Assembly (NCBI GenBank): GCA_017623705.1 | Contig: JAGAOQ010000007.1 | Span: forward strand, 1-51,202 | Length of the DNA: 51,202 nt | Direction of reading: 5' to 3' | Source of the DNA: Clostridia bacterium | GTDB taxonomy: Bacteria > Bacillota > Clostridia > Christensenellales > UBA1242 | Part shown: positions 34,822 through 42,768 of the stretch, in pieces | How positions within the stretch are numbered: position 1 is the first letter of the stretch | Layout of the letters: every line of letters begins with the position of its first letter | Translations under genes and position numbers: made by a program | The notes under the pieces: model-generated | Told to the model about the DNA's origin: nothing | Databases searched by the model: none | Seen by the model: the letters and a program-made list of their open reading frames with translations, nothing else

Positions 34822-36384
34822 TTATTTTGCCAGTTCGGTCGCACGTGTTTCACGAATCACGTTAACTTTAATTTGTCCCGGATATTGTAATTTCGCTTCA
34901 ATTTCTTTGGCGATGTCTTTTGCCATGAACATTGCTTGGCTATCCGAAACTTGGTCGGGTTTTACGATAACACGAACTTCACGACCTGCCGAAATAGCGT
35001 AACATTTTTCAACACCAGTTTTCGCTTTACAAATGTCTTCCAAATCATGCAAACGCTTAATGTAGTTTTCTAAATTTTCTCGGCGTGCCCCTGGACGTGA
35101 TGAACTGATTGCATCGGCGACTTGGACAATAATTGCTTCCACCGAGTGATATGGTACGTCGCCATGGTGTGCTTCAATACAGTGAATTACGGCTTCACTT
35201 TCCTTACAACGTCGTGCCAACTCAACACCGATTGAAACGTGCGTACCATCGACTTCGTGGTCCGTCGCTTTACCGATGTCATGTAACAAACCTGCTCGAC
35301 GACAGACTTGTTCATTGGCTCCTAATTCAACCGCCAACATGCCCGCCAACAACGAAACTTCAACACTGTGTTTCAAGACGTTTTGTCCGTAACTGTAACG
35401 GTATTTCAAGCGTCCTAAATGTTTAATAATTTCCATCGACAAACCGTTAACTCTGGCGTCATAAGCTGCATGCTCGCCAACGTTTTTGCAGTTCTGCTCC
35501 ATGTCTTTTTTGGTACGTTCGACAATCTCTTCAATCCTTGCGGGGTTAACTCGACCGTCCATAATCAATTTTTCCAAAGATAAACGTGCAATCTCTCGGC
35601 GATACGGGTCAAACGAAGACACCGTAATCACATCAGGTGTATCGTCAATAATCAAGTCAACACCAGTCGCCGCTTCAATCGAACGAATATTACGGCCTTC
35701 TTTACCAATCAAACGACCTTTAATTTCATCGCCTGAGATAGTTACTGTCGATGTCGTCATTTCGTTACTGGTATCCGTAGACAAACGTTGTACGGCGTTC
35801 GTAATAATCTCACGAGCTTTACTGTCAGCGTTCTCTTTCGCATCTTCTTCGATTTCACGAATCAATTTTACCGCATCGGCTTTGGCTTCATCGGTCAAGT
35901 TGTCGATAATCAATTTCTTGGCTTCGGTTTTGGTTAAGCCAGACATTTTTTCTAACTGACTGACTGCTTCGGCTTTGGTTTTTTCCGCCGCTTGCAAGCT
36001 AATCTCAACTTGCTTTTTAGTACTTTCGACTTGTGAACGTAACTTATCCAGAGCCAACTCTTTGTTCTCTAAATTTTCCTCACGTTTGCCGATTTGTTCT
36101 TCACGGGTAAGAATACGAGCTTCCATGCGTTGAATTTCCGCACGGCGTTCACGAATCTCATTATCGCACTCGACTTTTAATTTGTGGACTTCTTCCTTGG
36201 CTTCAAGTAGTGATTCTTTCTTCATCGTGGCAGCATCGCTAATCGCTTTTTTCGCCAGTTCACTGGCAGCCATTCGATTCTTTTTCATTGTATTGGATTG
36301 TAGTAGTATACACAAAAACCAACCACCAACTAATCCAGCAATTAAGGCCACGATGATGAGGGCTATTGCTAATCCTGCATTCAT
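34822..36384 (-). CDS. rny: ribonuclease Y
   Basis: Membrane-anchored endoribonuclease that starts mRNA decay in Bacillota. 520 residues, typical. N-terminal membrane helix (residues 3-30), long charged coiled coil (to about 200), KH domain (GRLIGKEGRNIRSIE) and HD domain (LLHDIGKATDHEVDGTH). AAAGGAG precedes ATG 36384. RicT, a known RNase Y partner in B. subtilis, is also encoded in the window. Confidence 0.97.
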   Translation of the reverse strand: MNAGLAIALIIVALIAGLVGGWFLCILLQSNTMKKNRMAASELAKKAISDAATMKKESLLEAKEEVHKLKVECDNEIRERRAEIQRMEARILTREEQIGKREENLENKELALDKLRSQVESTKKQVEISLQAAEKTKAEAVSQLEKMSGLTKTEAKKLIIDNLTDEAKADAVKLIREIEEDAKENADSKAREIITNAVQRLSTDTSNEMTTSTVTISGDEIKGRLIGKEGRNIRSIEAATGVDLIIDDTPDVITVSSFDPYRREIARLSLEKLIMDGRVNPARIEEIVERTKKDMEQNCKNVGEHAAYDARVNGLSMEIIKHLGRLKYRYSYGQNVLKHSVEVSLLAGMLAVELGANEQVCRRAGLLHDIGKATDHEVDGTHVSIGVELARRCKESEAVIHCIEAHHGDVPYHSVEAIIVQVADAISSSRPGARRENLENYIKRLHDLEDICKAKTGVEKCYAISAGREVRVIVKPDQVSDSQAMFMAKDIAKEIEAKLQYPGQIKVNVIRETRATELAK

Positions 36385-36422
36385 CGTTAATTTTCTCCTT
36401 TACTTTTTATTAAGTATGTTCC

Positions 36423-36451
36423 ATTATACATTTTGGAGGTACTTATGTCAA
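36423..36451 (-). promoter_or_regulatory. rny promoter, overlapping the pgsA start
   Basis: Minus strand: consensus TTGACA (36451-36446), 17 nt, TATAAT (36428-36423). It gives a leader of about 32 nt with a Shine-Dalgarno site. The -35 covers the pgsA start codon and the spacer covers its Shine-Dalgarno site, so transcription of the two divergent genes may interfere. Confidence 0.85.
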
Positions 36452-37023
36452 AACATATTCCCAATATCATTACAACTATTCGCATCGCTTTATTGCCTTT
36501 GGTGTTCTTTTTTTACCTAACCAATTTCGTGCCGTTTAGTCAATACATCGCTATCGCTATCTTCTTAATTGCGGCGGCAACCGACTTCCTTGACGGTATG
36601 ATTGCTCGTAAATACAACTTAGTTTCTAATGTCGGAAAATTACTCGACCCAATCGCCGATAAGATGCTCTATTACACTGGTTTGTTCTTAATCATTGTAA
36701 CTGGCATTTTACCTGTTTGGGCTTGTGCTATTATCTACACCATCAACTTATGCCGTGATTTTGCGATTGACTGTTTACGCATGATCGCTGCAACCAAAGG
36801 TTCGGTTTTAGCGGCAAACATTTACGGCAAATTCAAAACGGTAATTGCTTTCGTGGCAACTCCTTGGCTTTTATTACAAGGTTGCTTACCAACTGCTTGG
36901 GTTGGCTTACAAGTCTTCCAAATCATTGGTTTCGTCTTAATCGGCGTGCAAACATTCTTCTGTTTGTTGTCGGGTATTATCTATTTAGTTCAAAACCGCA
37001 AAGTTCTTGCTAACAACGACTAA
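36445..37023 (+). CDS. pgsA: CDP-diacylglycerol--glycerol-3-phosphate phosphatidyltransferase
   Basis: Makes phosphatidylglycerol phosphate in the membrane. 192 residues. The CDP-alcohol phosphotransferase motif D-x2-DG-x2-AR...G-x3-D-x3-D is present as TDFLDGMIARKYNLVSNVGKLLDPIADKM (split around residues 46-75). About five membrane segments. Start ATG 36445 has TTGGAGG upstream; the ORF extension to 36433 lacks a site. Confidence 0.95.
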   Translation: MSKHIPNIITTIRIALLPLVFFFYLTNFVPFSQYIAIAIFLIAAATDFLDGMIARKYNLVSNVGKLLDPIADKMLYYTGLFLIIVTGILPVWACAIIYTINLCRDFAIDCLRMIAATKGSVLAANIYGKFKTVIAFVATPWLLLQGCLPTAWVGLQVFQIIGFVLIGVQTFFCLLSGIIYLVQNRKVLANND

Positions 37024-37026
37024 ACC

Positions 37027-39111
37027 TTAAAGCGTATCATCAACACTAACGTTAACGTCCAATTTTACCGCTAGTTGGACAGTGTTTTCCATTTGGCGTT
37101 TAACGATTTCACTAACGACAGCTACTTCTTCTGGCACACAATTAAAGACTAATTCGTCATGAATTTGCAAAACCATCAAACTCTTTAAGCCACGCTCTGT
37201 CATTTCTTTGGCAATATTTACCATGGCTTTTTTAATGATATCAGCCGCACTGCCTTGCATTGGCATATTCATTGCTGCCCGTGTGGCAAACGCAACAACA
37301 TTATTGTTATTTGAATACAACTCTGGTATGTAGCGACGACGACCAAACATTGTCGAGATGTAGCCATTCTGTTTAGCACTTTCAACACAGTGGTCGAGAA
37401 AAGCTTTTACTTTGGGGAAAGTCGTGAAATAGTTTTTAATTACTGCCGCCGCTTCATGAAAGCCACAATGTAAATCCTTAGCAAGACCGAACGACGAAAT
37501 ACCATAAATAATACCAAAGTTTACTGTTTTAGCTTCACGCCGTTTATTAGCATCACCAAAAAGTTTTTCCGCTGTATCACGGTGAATATCTGCCCCCGAA
37601 TTAAAACCATCAATCAAACTTTGTTCACCCGACAATGCCGCCAACAGTCGCAATTCGATTTGTGAATAATCAGCAGATAAAATCTTACCATTAGCAAAAC
37701 GAGAAACAAAAACTTTACGGAAACAATCACTATCAGTTGAACGCTGCGGGATATTTTGCAAATTAGGTTCACTTGAAGACAAACGACCAGTAGCTGTTTT
37801 ATCTAAATTGAATGTTGTATGAATTAGACCTTCTAAATCAACCGCATTGCCGTATCCTTTCACGTAAGTTGAATATAATTTATACTTTCCACGATAAGCC
37901 AACACTTTTGCTGCCAACGGTACATTCGGTGCAATTTGCGTTAAAACTTCTTCGTTCGTCGAGTAACCAGTTTTTGTTTTCTTTGTTAAGTTTACACCTA
38001 ACTTACGTTGCAAAACATCACTCAATTCTTGCGTGGATTTAATATTAAAACGCTCACCAGCTAAATCAAAAATTTCTGCTTCCAATGCGGCAATTTCACT
38101 TTCCAACTTCACACCTAAGGCGTTGAGTGCGGCTACATCAACTTTTATCCCGTTAATCGACATTTGACGCAAGATTGGCAAGACTTGCTCATCTAACGCC
38201 TTACTCTCGTCTTTAACGTCATGAAACAAAGGTTGAACACGCTGTTCGGCCGTAACACCACTAAGCCACAAATTACGGCGTAATAAACTTTTGAAACCTG
38301 CTTGTTCAAATTTCTTTTTTACCTGATCATCAAAAGGGAAAACAAATTTACAATCTTCAATTTGAAATTCAATCGGAACTTGACAGTTAATGGCAGCAAG
38401 TTTTTTCGACAACTCAACCATAGCAACACAGTCATTAACTTTCTTATTTGCACCCGACTCAATCACGGATTCTACCGAACCATATTTTTGAATCAATGCA
38501 ACTGCGGTCTTTTCACCAATACCAGCTGCACCTGGAATATTATCGCTTTTATCGCCCATCAAAGCTTTAACATCAATTAACTGTTTTGGCAGTAAACCAT
38601 ATTCTTTTTGAATCCTTTCAACAGTCCAAACATCTAAATTAGTAACACCAGTCTTAGTCAAATGTAATTCAACATTTGGAGCAACCAACTGTAAACCATC
38701 ACGATCAGCGGTTAAATTTACAACGGTTACGTTTTTCGCTTGACCAGCGATTGTACCAATAATATCATCGGCTTCATAGCCAGCACATTGATAGATTTTA
38801 ACTTGCATCGTTTTGAGTATGTCTTTTAATTGATCAAATTGTACCGCTAAATCATCTGGCATTTTGTGGCGATTAGCTTTATAGCCATCAAACATTTGAT
38901 GACGGAAAGTTGGTTGACGCATATCAAAAGCCACACAAACGTACTTAACTTTTAAGTCAGTTGCCGCCTTGATAAACATATTCAAGAAACCATACACAGC
39001 ATTTGTCGGCATACCACCAAAACTTAATTCGCCAACTTCGCCACGGCCACCGAACGCATAATACGCACGATTAAGTAAACTATTTCCGTCAATTACTAAA
39101 AATTTATCCAC
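37027..39111 (-). CDS. polA: DNA polymerase I without a 3'-5' exonuclease domain
   Basis: Fills gaps and removes RNA primers. 694 residues against 850-930 usual. An N-terminal 5' nuclease domain (residues 1 to about 280; IDGNSLLNRAYYAF, LMGDKSDNIPG) is joined by a short linker of about 30 residues to the polymerase domain, so the middle exonuclease domain is absent, not merely inactive. Polymerase motifs: A, DYSQIELRLLAAL (near 478); B, RREAKTVNFGIIYG (near 522); C, QIHDELVF (near 646). Start GTG 39111 has TATAAT 6 nt upstream. The end is 4 bp from the convergent pgsA stop. Confidence 0.95.
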   Translation of the reverse strand: MDKFLVIDGNSLLNRAYYAFGGRGEVGELSFGGMPTNAVYGFLNMFIKAATDLKVKYVCVAFDMRQPTFRHQMFDGYKANRHKMPDDLAVQFDQLKDILKTMQVKIYQCAGYEADDIIGTIAGQAKNVTVVNLTADRDGLQLVAPNVELHLTKTGVTNLDVWTVERIQKEYGLLPKQLIDVKALMGDKSDNIPGAAGIGEKTAVALIQKYGSVESVIESGANKKVNDCVAMVELSKKLAAINCQVPIEFQIEDCKFVFPFDDQVKKKFEQAGFKSLLRRNLWLSGVTAEQRVQPLFHDVKDESKALDEQVLPILRQMSINGIKVDVAALNALGVKLESEIAALEAEIFDLAGERFNIKSTQELSDVLQRKLGVNLTKKTKTGYSTNEEVLTQIAPNVPLAAKVLAYRGKYKLYSTYVKGYGNAVDLEGLIHTTFNLDKTATGRLSSSEPNLQNIPQRSTDSDCFRKVFVSRFANGKILSADYSQIELRLLAALSGEQSLIDGFNSGADIHRDTAEKLFGDANKRREAKTVNFGIIYGISSFGLAKDLHCGFHEAAAVIKNYFTTFPKVKAFLDHCVESAKQNGYISTMFGRRRYIPELYSNNNNVVAFATRAAMNMPMQGSAADIIKKAMVNIAKEMTERGLKSLMVLQIHDELVFNCVPEEVAVVSEIVKRQMENTVQLAVKLDVNVSVDDTL

Positions 39112-39117
39112 AAAGTA

Positions 39118-39126
39118 ATTATAACA
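39118..39126 (-). promoter_or_regulatory. extended -10 of polA (leaderless)
   Basis: Minus strand TGT-TATAAT (39126-39118), 6 nt before GTG 39111. No clear -35. It overlaps the end of the upstream membrane-protein gene. Confidence 0.6.
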
Positions 39127-39129
39127 TAA

Positions 39130-39504
39130 TTATATGACTTCTACATCTTTATTTCGCAGGCGTAGAACAACTGCCGAAACTAAGCCAACAAGAACTTGAA
39201 ATAACAAATCACTGCATGCACTAGCATCTACAACAAATTGACCGTCAAGTAAGGAAAAGACCAAGAATGTCAAAACCATATACAAGAAACCAACCAAAGC
39301 TCCGTATAACCACATTTTACTTTTGGCTGGCTTAATCGCAATCGCAACCGCTACAAAAATTGAAATTACTTTAACCACTTGCATGACGGGAAAAATCACA
39401 TCACTACTTAATCCACTGATTTGAACGACTAACGCAAACAGCAAAATAAAAAGGAGTGTGATGATCATTGAACACAAAACTCCTTTTCCAATACTTTTAA
39501 TCAT
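39130..39504 (-). CDS. small four-helix membrane protein, TIGR04086-like
   Basis: 124 residues with four predicted membrane helices (about 10-32, 38-58, 66-88, 98-115) and a short charged tail. Pattern and size fit the TIGR04086 (YrzE-like) membrane protein family of Bacillota, whose function is unknown. It lies just downstream of rpmA on the same strand, near rplU-rpmA, a setting in keeping with Bacillota. A TACAAA box is 5 nt before the ATG. Confidence 0.7.
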   Translation of the reverse strand: MIKSIGKGVLCSMIITLLFILLFALVVQISGLSSDVIFPVMQVVKVISIFVAVAIAIKPAKSKMWLYGALVGFLYMVLTFLVFSLLDGQFVVDASACSDLLFQVLVGLVSAVVLRLRNKDVEVI

Positions 39505-39532
39505 GACAATTTGTATGCCAGATTTTTTTCAA

Positions 39533-39781
39533 TTATTCTACTGAACAGAATTTTTTATTGTTAGCTTTACGAGTAAATTTAACTGTACCTTCTTTCAAAG
39601 CGAACAAAGTGTGGTCATGTCCACAACCAACATTGTTTCCAGCTTTTACATCTGTTCCACGTTGACGCACAATAATAGCACCTGCCTTAGCCATTTGACC
39701 GTCAGCAATTTTTACGCCTAAACGTTTTGAATTACTATCTCTTCCATTAGCGGTTGATCCGCCCCCTTTATGATGAGCCAT
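39533..39781 (-). CDS. rpmA: ribosomal protein L27, no N-terminal extension
   Basis: 82 residues: starts [20 protein letters not shown], the mature L27 form. Many Bacillota make L27 with about 9 extra N-terminal residues that the protease Prp removes, and encode Prp between rplU and rpmA. Neither is present here: rplU and rpmA are 2 nt apart. Confidence 0.97.
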   Translation of the reverse strand: MAHHKGGGSTANGRDSNSKRLGVKIADGQMAKAGAIIVRQRGTDVKAGNNVGCGHDHTLFALKEGTVKFTRKANNKKFCSVE

Positions 39782-39783
39782 GC

Positions 39784-40074
39784 TTAGTTATCTCCTCCGA
39801 TTTTAATTTTTGTATAAGGTTGACGATGACCGTATTTTTTGCGTACATTATTTTTTGGTTTATATTTGAAACCATTAATTTTGTCACCTTTTCCATGTTC
39901 CACGATGGTGGCTGTTACTTTACCAGGTTTAGTATCAACTTTACCGTTGTCATAAGACATCACAGTAGGCACAGTAACTTTGTCGCCAACGTTACCGTCG
40001 ATTTTTTCCACTATAACTTCGTCGCCTGGTTGCACGCGATATTGTTTACCACCTTGCATAATAATTGCGTTCAT
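39784..40074 (-). CDS. rplU: ribosomal protein L21
   Basis: 96 residues: [23 protein letters not shown], then [28 protein letters not shown], the L21 signature. First gene of rplU-rpmA and leaderless by promoter position. Confidence 0.97.
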   Translation of the reverse strand: MNAIIMQGGKQYRVQPGDEVIVEKIDGNVGDKVTVPTVMSYDNGKVDTKPGKVTATIVEHGKGDKINGFKYKPKNNVRKKYGHRQPYTKIKIGGDN

Positions 40075-40081
40075 AACTTTT

Positions 40082-40110
40082 ATAATAAAATAATTTCACA
40101 CTTTTGTCAA
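40082..40110 (-). promoter_or_regulatory. leaderless promoter of rplU-rpmA
   Basis: Minus strand: TTGACA (40110-40105), 17 nt, TATTAT (40087-40082), 7 nt, ATG 40074. Confidence 0.85.
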
Positions 40111-40135
40111 TCACTAATTGTATGAGTTGCTTTTA

Positions 40136-40870
40136 TTATATGACGCTTTCGTCGGCAGTCAAGTATGCTTTCATTCCGCTTAACACTTTTCTTTCGATAC
40201 GACTCACTTGCACTTGCGAAAGATGTAACGTACGAGCAACTTCACTTTGCGTTGCATTACGAAAATAACGCAACAAAATAACTTGTCTTTCCCGCAAGGA
40301 TAAACGTGCTAACATATTTTTAACCAAAATCTTATCTAAAAAAGCAGAGTCATCACTGGCAACAATTTTATCGGCCAAGCATGCTGTTTCTTCGCTATCA
40401 TCATTTGTCGTCGTTGCAAATAATGGCAATGGCATGTGCGAAGCTTCCATTGCAAAGATAATTTCTTCTTTACTCACCCCAAATTCAGTAGCAAGTTCTT
40501 CCACTGTTGGCGGATCAATTTCGCCACTTTTTAACAGTAAATACTTTTTAATTTTAACGTACAAAGTTTTAACCGAGCGACTAACTTTAATCGCACCATC
40601 ATCTCGTAAATAGCGTTTAATCTCGCCGATAATTAACGGCGTGGCGTACGTGGTGAATTTGACTTGGTATTGAGGATCAAACTTATTGATCGCTTTCACA
40701 AAGCCCAAACAACCTAACTGAAACAAATCATCATACTCCACGCCCTTACCAAGGTAACGCTTCAACAACGATTTAATGAGCGGTTGATTCTGTTGAACTA
40801 GTGTGTTCTTGGCTTGTTCGTCGCCGTTTTTAGCACGCAGCACTAACTCTATAACTACATCTTGTTGCAT
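40136..40870 (-). CDS. sigF: sporulation sigma factor F
   Basis: Forespore-specific sigma factor. 244 residues. Region 2: DDLFQLGCLGFVKAINKFDP, then FTTYATPLIIGEIKRYLRDDG; region 3 follows; region 4: LSLRERQVILLRYF with the helix-turn-helix NATQSEVARTLHLSQVQVSRIERK. Position after spoIIAA-spoIIAB identifies it as SigF rather than SigG. It starts 6 nt after the spoIIAB stop. Confidence 0.95.
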   Translation of the reverse strand: MQQDVVIELVLRAKNGDEQAKNTLVQQNQPLIKSLLKRYLGKGVEYDDLFQLGCLGFVKAINKFDPQYQVKFTTYATPLIIGEIKRYLRDDGAIKVSRSVKTLYVKIKKYLLLKSGEIDPPTVEELATEFGVSKEEIIFAMEASHMPLPLFATTTNDDSEETACLADKIVASDDSAFLDKILVKNMLARLSLRERQVILLRYFRNATQSEVARTLHLSQVQVSRIERKVLSGMKAYLTADESVI

Positions 40871-40876
40871 GGGAAA

Positions 40877-41338
40877 TTATTCCCCACTTACTTTCTGCTT
40901 ATCCTTTGTGAAGTTTTTTTGCATAGTTACCACTGTTCCGCCTCCGCTTTGATTATTGACGGAAATCGTATCCATAAAACTTTGCATAACTGTAAATCCC
41001 ATACCGCTACGTTCGCCATTTGGTTCAGTGGTATAAAACGGTTCCATTGCCTGTGTAATATTCGCAATTCCTACGCCACGATCGCTAATCTTAACTTCTA
41101 ACATCGCTGGAAATAATTTACACTCGATCGTAATCATGTCTTGATTGCTTTGTCTTTTTTGATATGCATGCACGACACAGTTGGTAACCGCCTCGCTAAC
41201 TGCCGTCTTGATGTCATTGATTTCATCAACAGTTGGATTCAAGCCAACACAAAATGACGCCACAACTGCACGAGCAAATGACTCGTTCTCACTTTTTGCC
41301 GGAATATTCATTGATAATGTATTGATTACTTCGTTCAT
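40877..41338 (-). CDS. spoIIAB: anti-sigma F factor (serine kinase)
   Basis: Binds and holds SigF and phosphorylates SpoIIAA. 153 residues. GHKL ATPase motifs: N-box TAVSEAVTNCVVHAY, G1 ISDRGVGIANI, G2 ERSGMGFTVM. Overlaps spoIIAA by 4 nt (ATGA), which keeps the two partners coupled in translation. Confidence 0.96.
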   Translation of the reverse strand: MNEVINTLSMNIPAKSENESFARAVVASFCVGLNPTVDEINDIKTAVSEAVTNCVVHAYQKRQSNQDMITIECKLFPAMLEVKISDRGVGIANITQAMEPFYTTEPNGERSGMGFTVMQSFMDTISVNNQSGGGTVVTMQKNFTKDKQKVSGE

Positions 41339-41655
41339 AAAACCGCCCCTTTTATTTTTGGCATAATCTTATATAGTCCTGTCATTTGGAAAATTCGTTC
41401 AGCTTGTACCGATGGATTAGTAATGTAAATCGGAATCCCACGGTCTTTCATTTTTTTATAACGTCCTAATAAGACGCCAATGCCTGTGGAATCCATAAAT
41501 GTTAAATTTGCTAAATCAATTACAATTTGGCTTGCAACTGCATTTAGCATCACTTGTTCTAACGCCAATCGTGTGTATTCCGCAGTCTTTTCGTCTAATT
41601 CACCATTTAATGAAATGTACAAAACATTGTGGTGTGTCCGTGTTAAAACATTCAT
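41335..41655 (-). CDS. spoIIAA: anti-sigma F factor antagonist
   Basis: STAS-domain protein that frees SigF when unphosphorylated. 106 residues, with the phosphorylation-site region NLTFMDSTGIGVLLGRY (Ser56 likely the site, matching Ser58 of B. subtilis). Start ATG 41655 follows AAAGGAGG; the open frame extends to 41778 but that part looks non-coding. First gene of a complete spoIIA operon; asd lies upstream on the same strand. Confidence 0.95.
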   Translation of the reverse strand: MNVLTRTHHNVLYISLNGELDEKTAEYTRLALEQVMLNAVASQIVIDLANLTFMDSTGIGVLLGRYKKMKDRGIPIYITNPSVQAERIFQMTGLYKIMPKIKGAVL

Positions 41656-41664
41656 TGTGCCTCC

Positions 41665-41684
41665 TTTATGCTTACCAGCATAAG
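41665..41684 (-). promoter_or_regulatory. hairpin over the spoIIAA ribosome binding site
   Basis: Stem TTATGC/GCATAA (6 bp plus one wobble pair, loop of 6) directly upstream of and partly including the AAAGGAGG site. It could limit translation of spoIIAA. The stem is short, so this is only a possibility. No clear sigma-A or sigma-H promoter was found in the 140 bp upstream. Confidence 0.35.
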
Positions 41685-41796
41685 AGATAGCAGTATGTCG
41701 AAAAATGACGGACTTTATTTTTTTATCAATAAAATTGTCGTAACCGCTGTAACAAGTACGAACGCAATGCCAACACAAAAATCAATTAACAAACAA

Positions 41797-42723
41797 TCAA
41801 GCAAGTAACGACTCCAAAATTTGCACGGCGTTAGTTGCCGCACCTTTTCGCAGATTATCACTAACCGTCCACAAATTGATTGTATTTGGTTGCGATGAAT
41901 CTAAACGCACACGACCAACATAGACTTCATCATGTCCTGACACAAAGGTTGGCACAGCATAATCTTCACAATAAACAACGCCTGGGGCTTGTGATAAAAT
42001 TTCTTTCACACGTTTCAAATCTGGTTGCTGATAAAATTCTACATTGATTGCTACACAATGACAGTTTGCTACGGGAACACGTGCCGCCGTTGCTGAAATT
42101 GCTAAATCTTCCCGCCCTAAAATTTTACGAGTTTCGTAAATCATTTTAGCTTCTTCTTTGGTGTTACCATCGGGCAACAACACGTCTATATCAGGCAACA
42201 CATTATTAGTAATTGGATATTTGAAGTGCGGATTACGACCAGCTCCACTGATTGCTTGATACGTTGCATAAACTATCCTTTTGATTTTATAAACACGTTC
42301 TAACGGCGACAATGCCACCACAGCACCGATTGTCGAGCAATTCGGGTTCGCAATCAACTTGCTTTGACCAATGCTAGCTAAATTGATTTCAGGCACGACC
42401 AAAGGCACTTCGGGTTGCAAACGGAAGTAACTACTGTTATCAATTACGGTTGTTCCAGCATTGACAAAACGACTTGCCCATTCACGTGCAACATCACCAC
42501 CCGCCGCAAACAAAGCAAAATCGGCTTTAATTTCTTTGACCCGAGATACAGTCAAACTTTCCAAAACATATTCTTCACCATTCACAATTACTTTTTCGCC
42601 AGCGTGTGCTTCACTAGCAAATAAAAAATATTCAGCATCAATGCAACGCTCTTGTAAAACTTTTAACATCATTTCACCGACCAAACCAGTTGCACCGACC
42701 ACAGCAATTTTAGTTGTTCTCAT
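41797..42723 (-). CDS. asd: aspartate-semialdehyde dehydrogenase
   Basis: Reduces aspartyl phosphate to the semialdehyde for lysine/DAP, threonine and methionine synthesis. 308 residues, slightly short (about 330-350 usual). NADP site VVGATGLVGEMML (8-20), catalytic Cys in NPNCSTIGAV (near 130), and ATAARVPVANCHC. A TATATT -10 box (42735-42730) is 6 nt before ATG 42723, without a clear -35, fitting a leaderless mRNA. Confidence 0.95.
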   Translation of the reverse strand: MRTTKIAVVGATGLVGEMMLKVLQERCIDAEYFLFASEAHAGEKVIVNGEEYVLESLTVSRVKEIKADFALFAAGGDVAREWASRFVNAGTTVIDNSSYFRLQPEVPLVVPEINLASIGQSKLIANPNCSTIGAVVALSPLERVYKIKRIVYATYQAISGAGRNPHFKYPITNNVLPDIDVLLPDGNTKEEAKMIYETRKILGREDLAISATAARVPVANCHCVAINVEFYQQPDLKRVKEILSQAPGVVYCEDYAVPTFVSGHDEVYVGRVRLDSSQPNTINLWTVSDNLRKGAATNAVQILESLLA

Positions 42724-42768
42724 AGCAATAATATATTAAAATGAAGCTAAACTTGTGATGGGGGAAAT

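Noticed and set aside
35486..35959. 157-residue plus-strand ORF opposite rny
   Set aside because: Antisense shadow of the KH and coiled-coil region of RNase Y.
41656..41778. N-terminal 41-residue extension of SpoIIAA
   Set aside because: The AAAGGAGG site and family alignment place the start at 41655; the extension resembles non-coding sequence.
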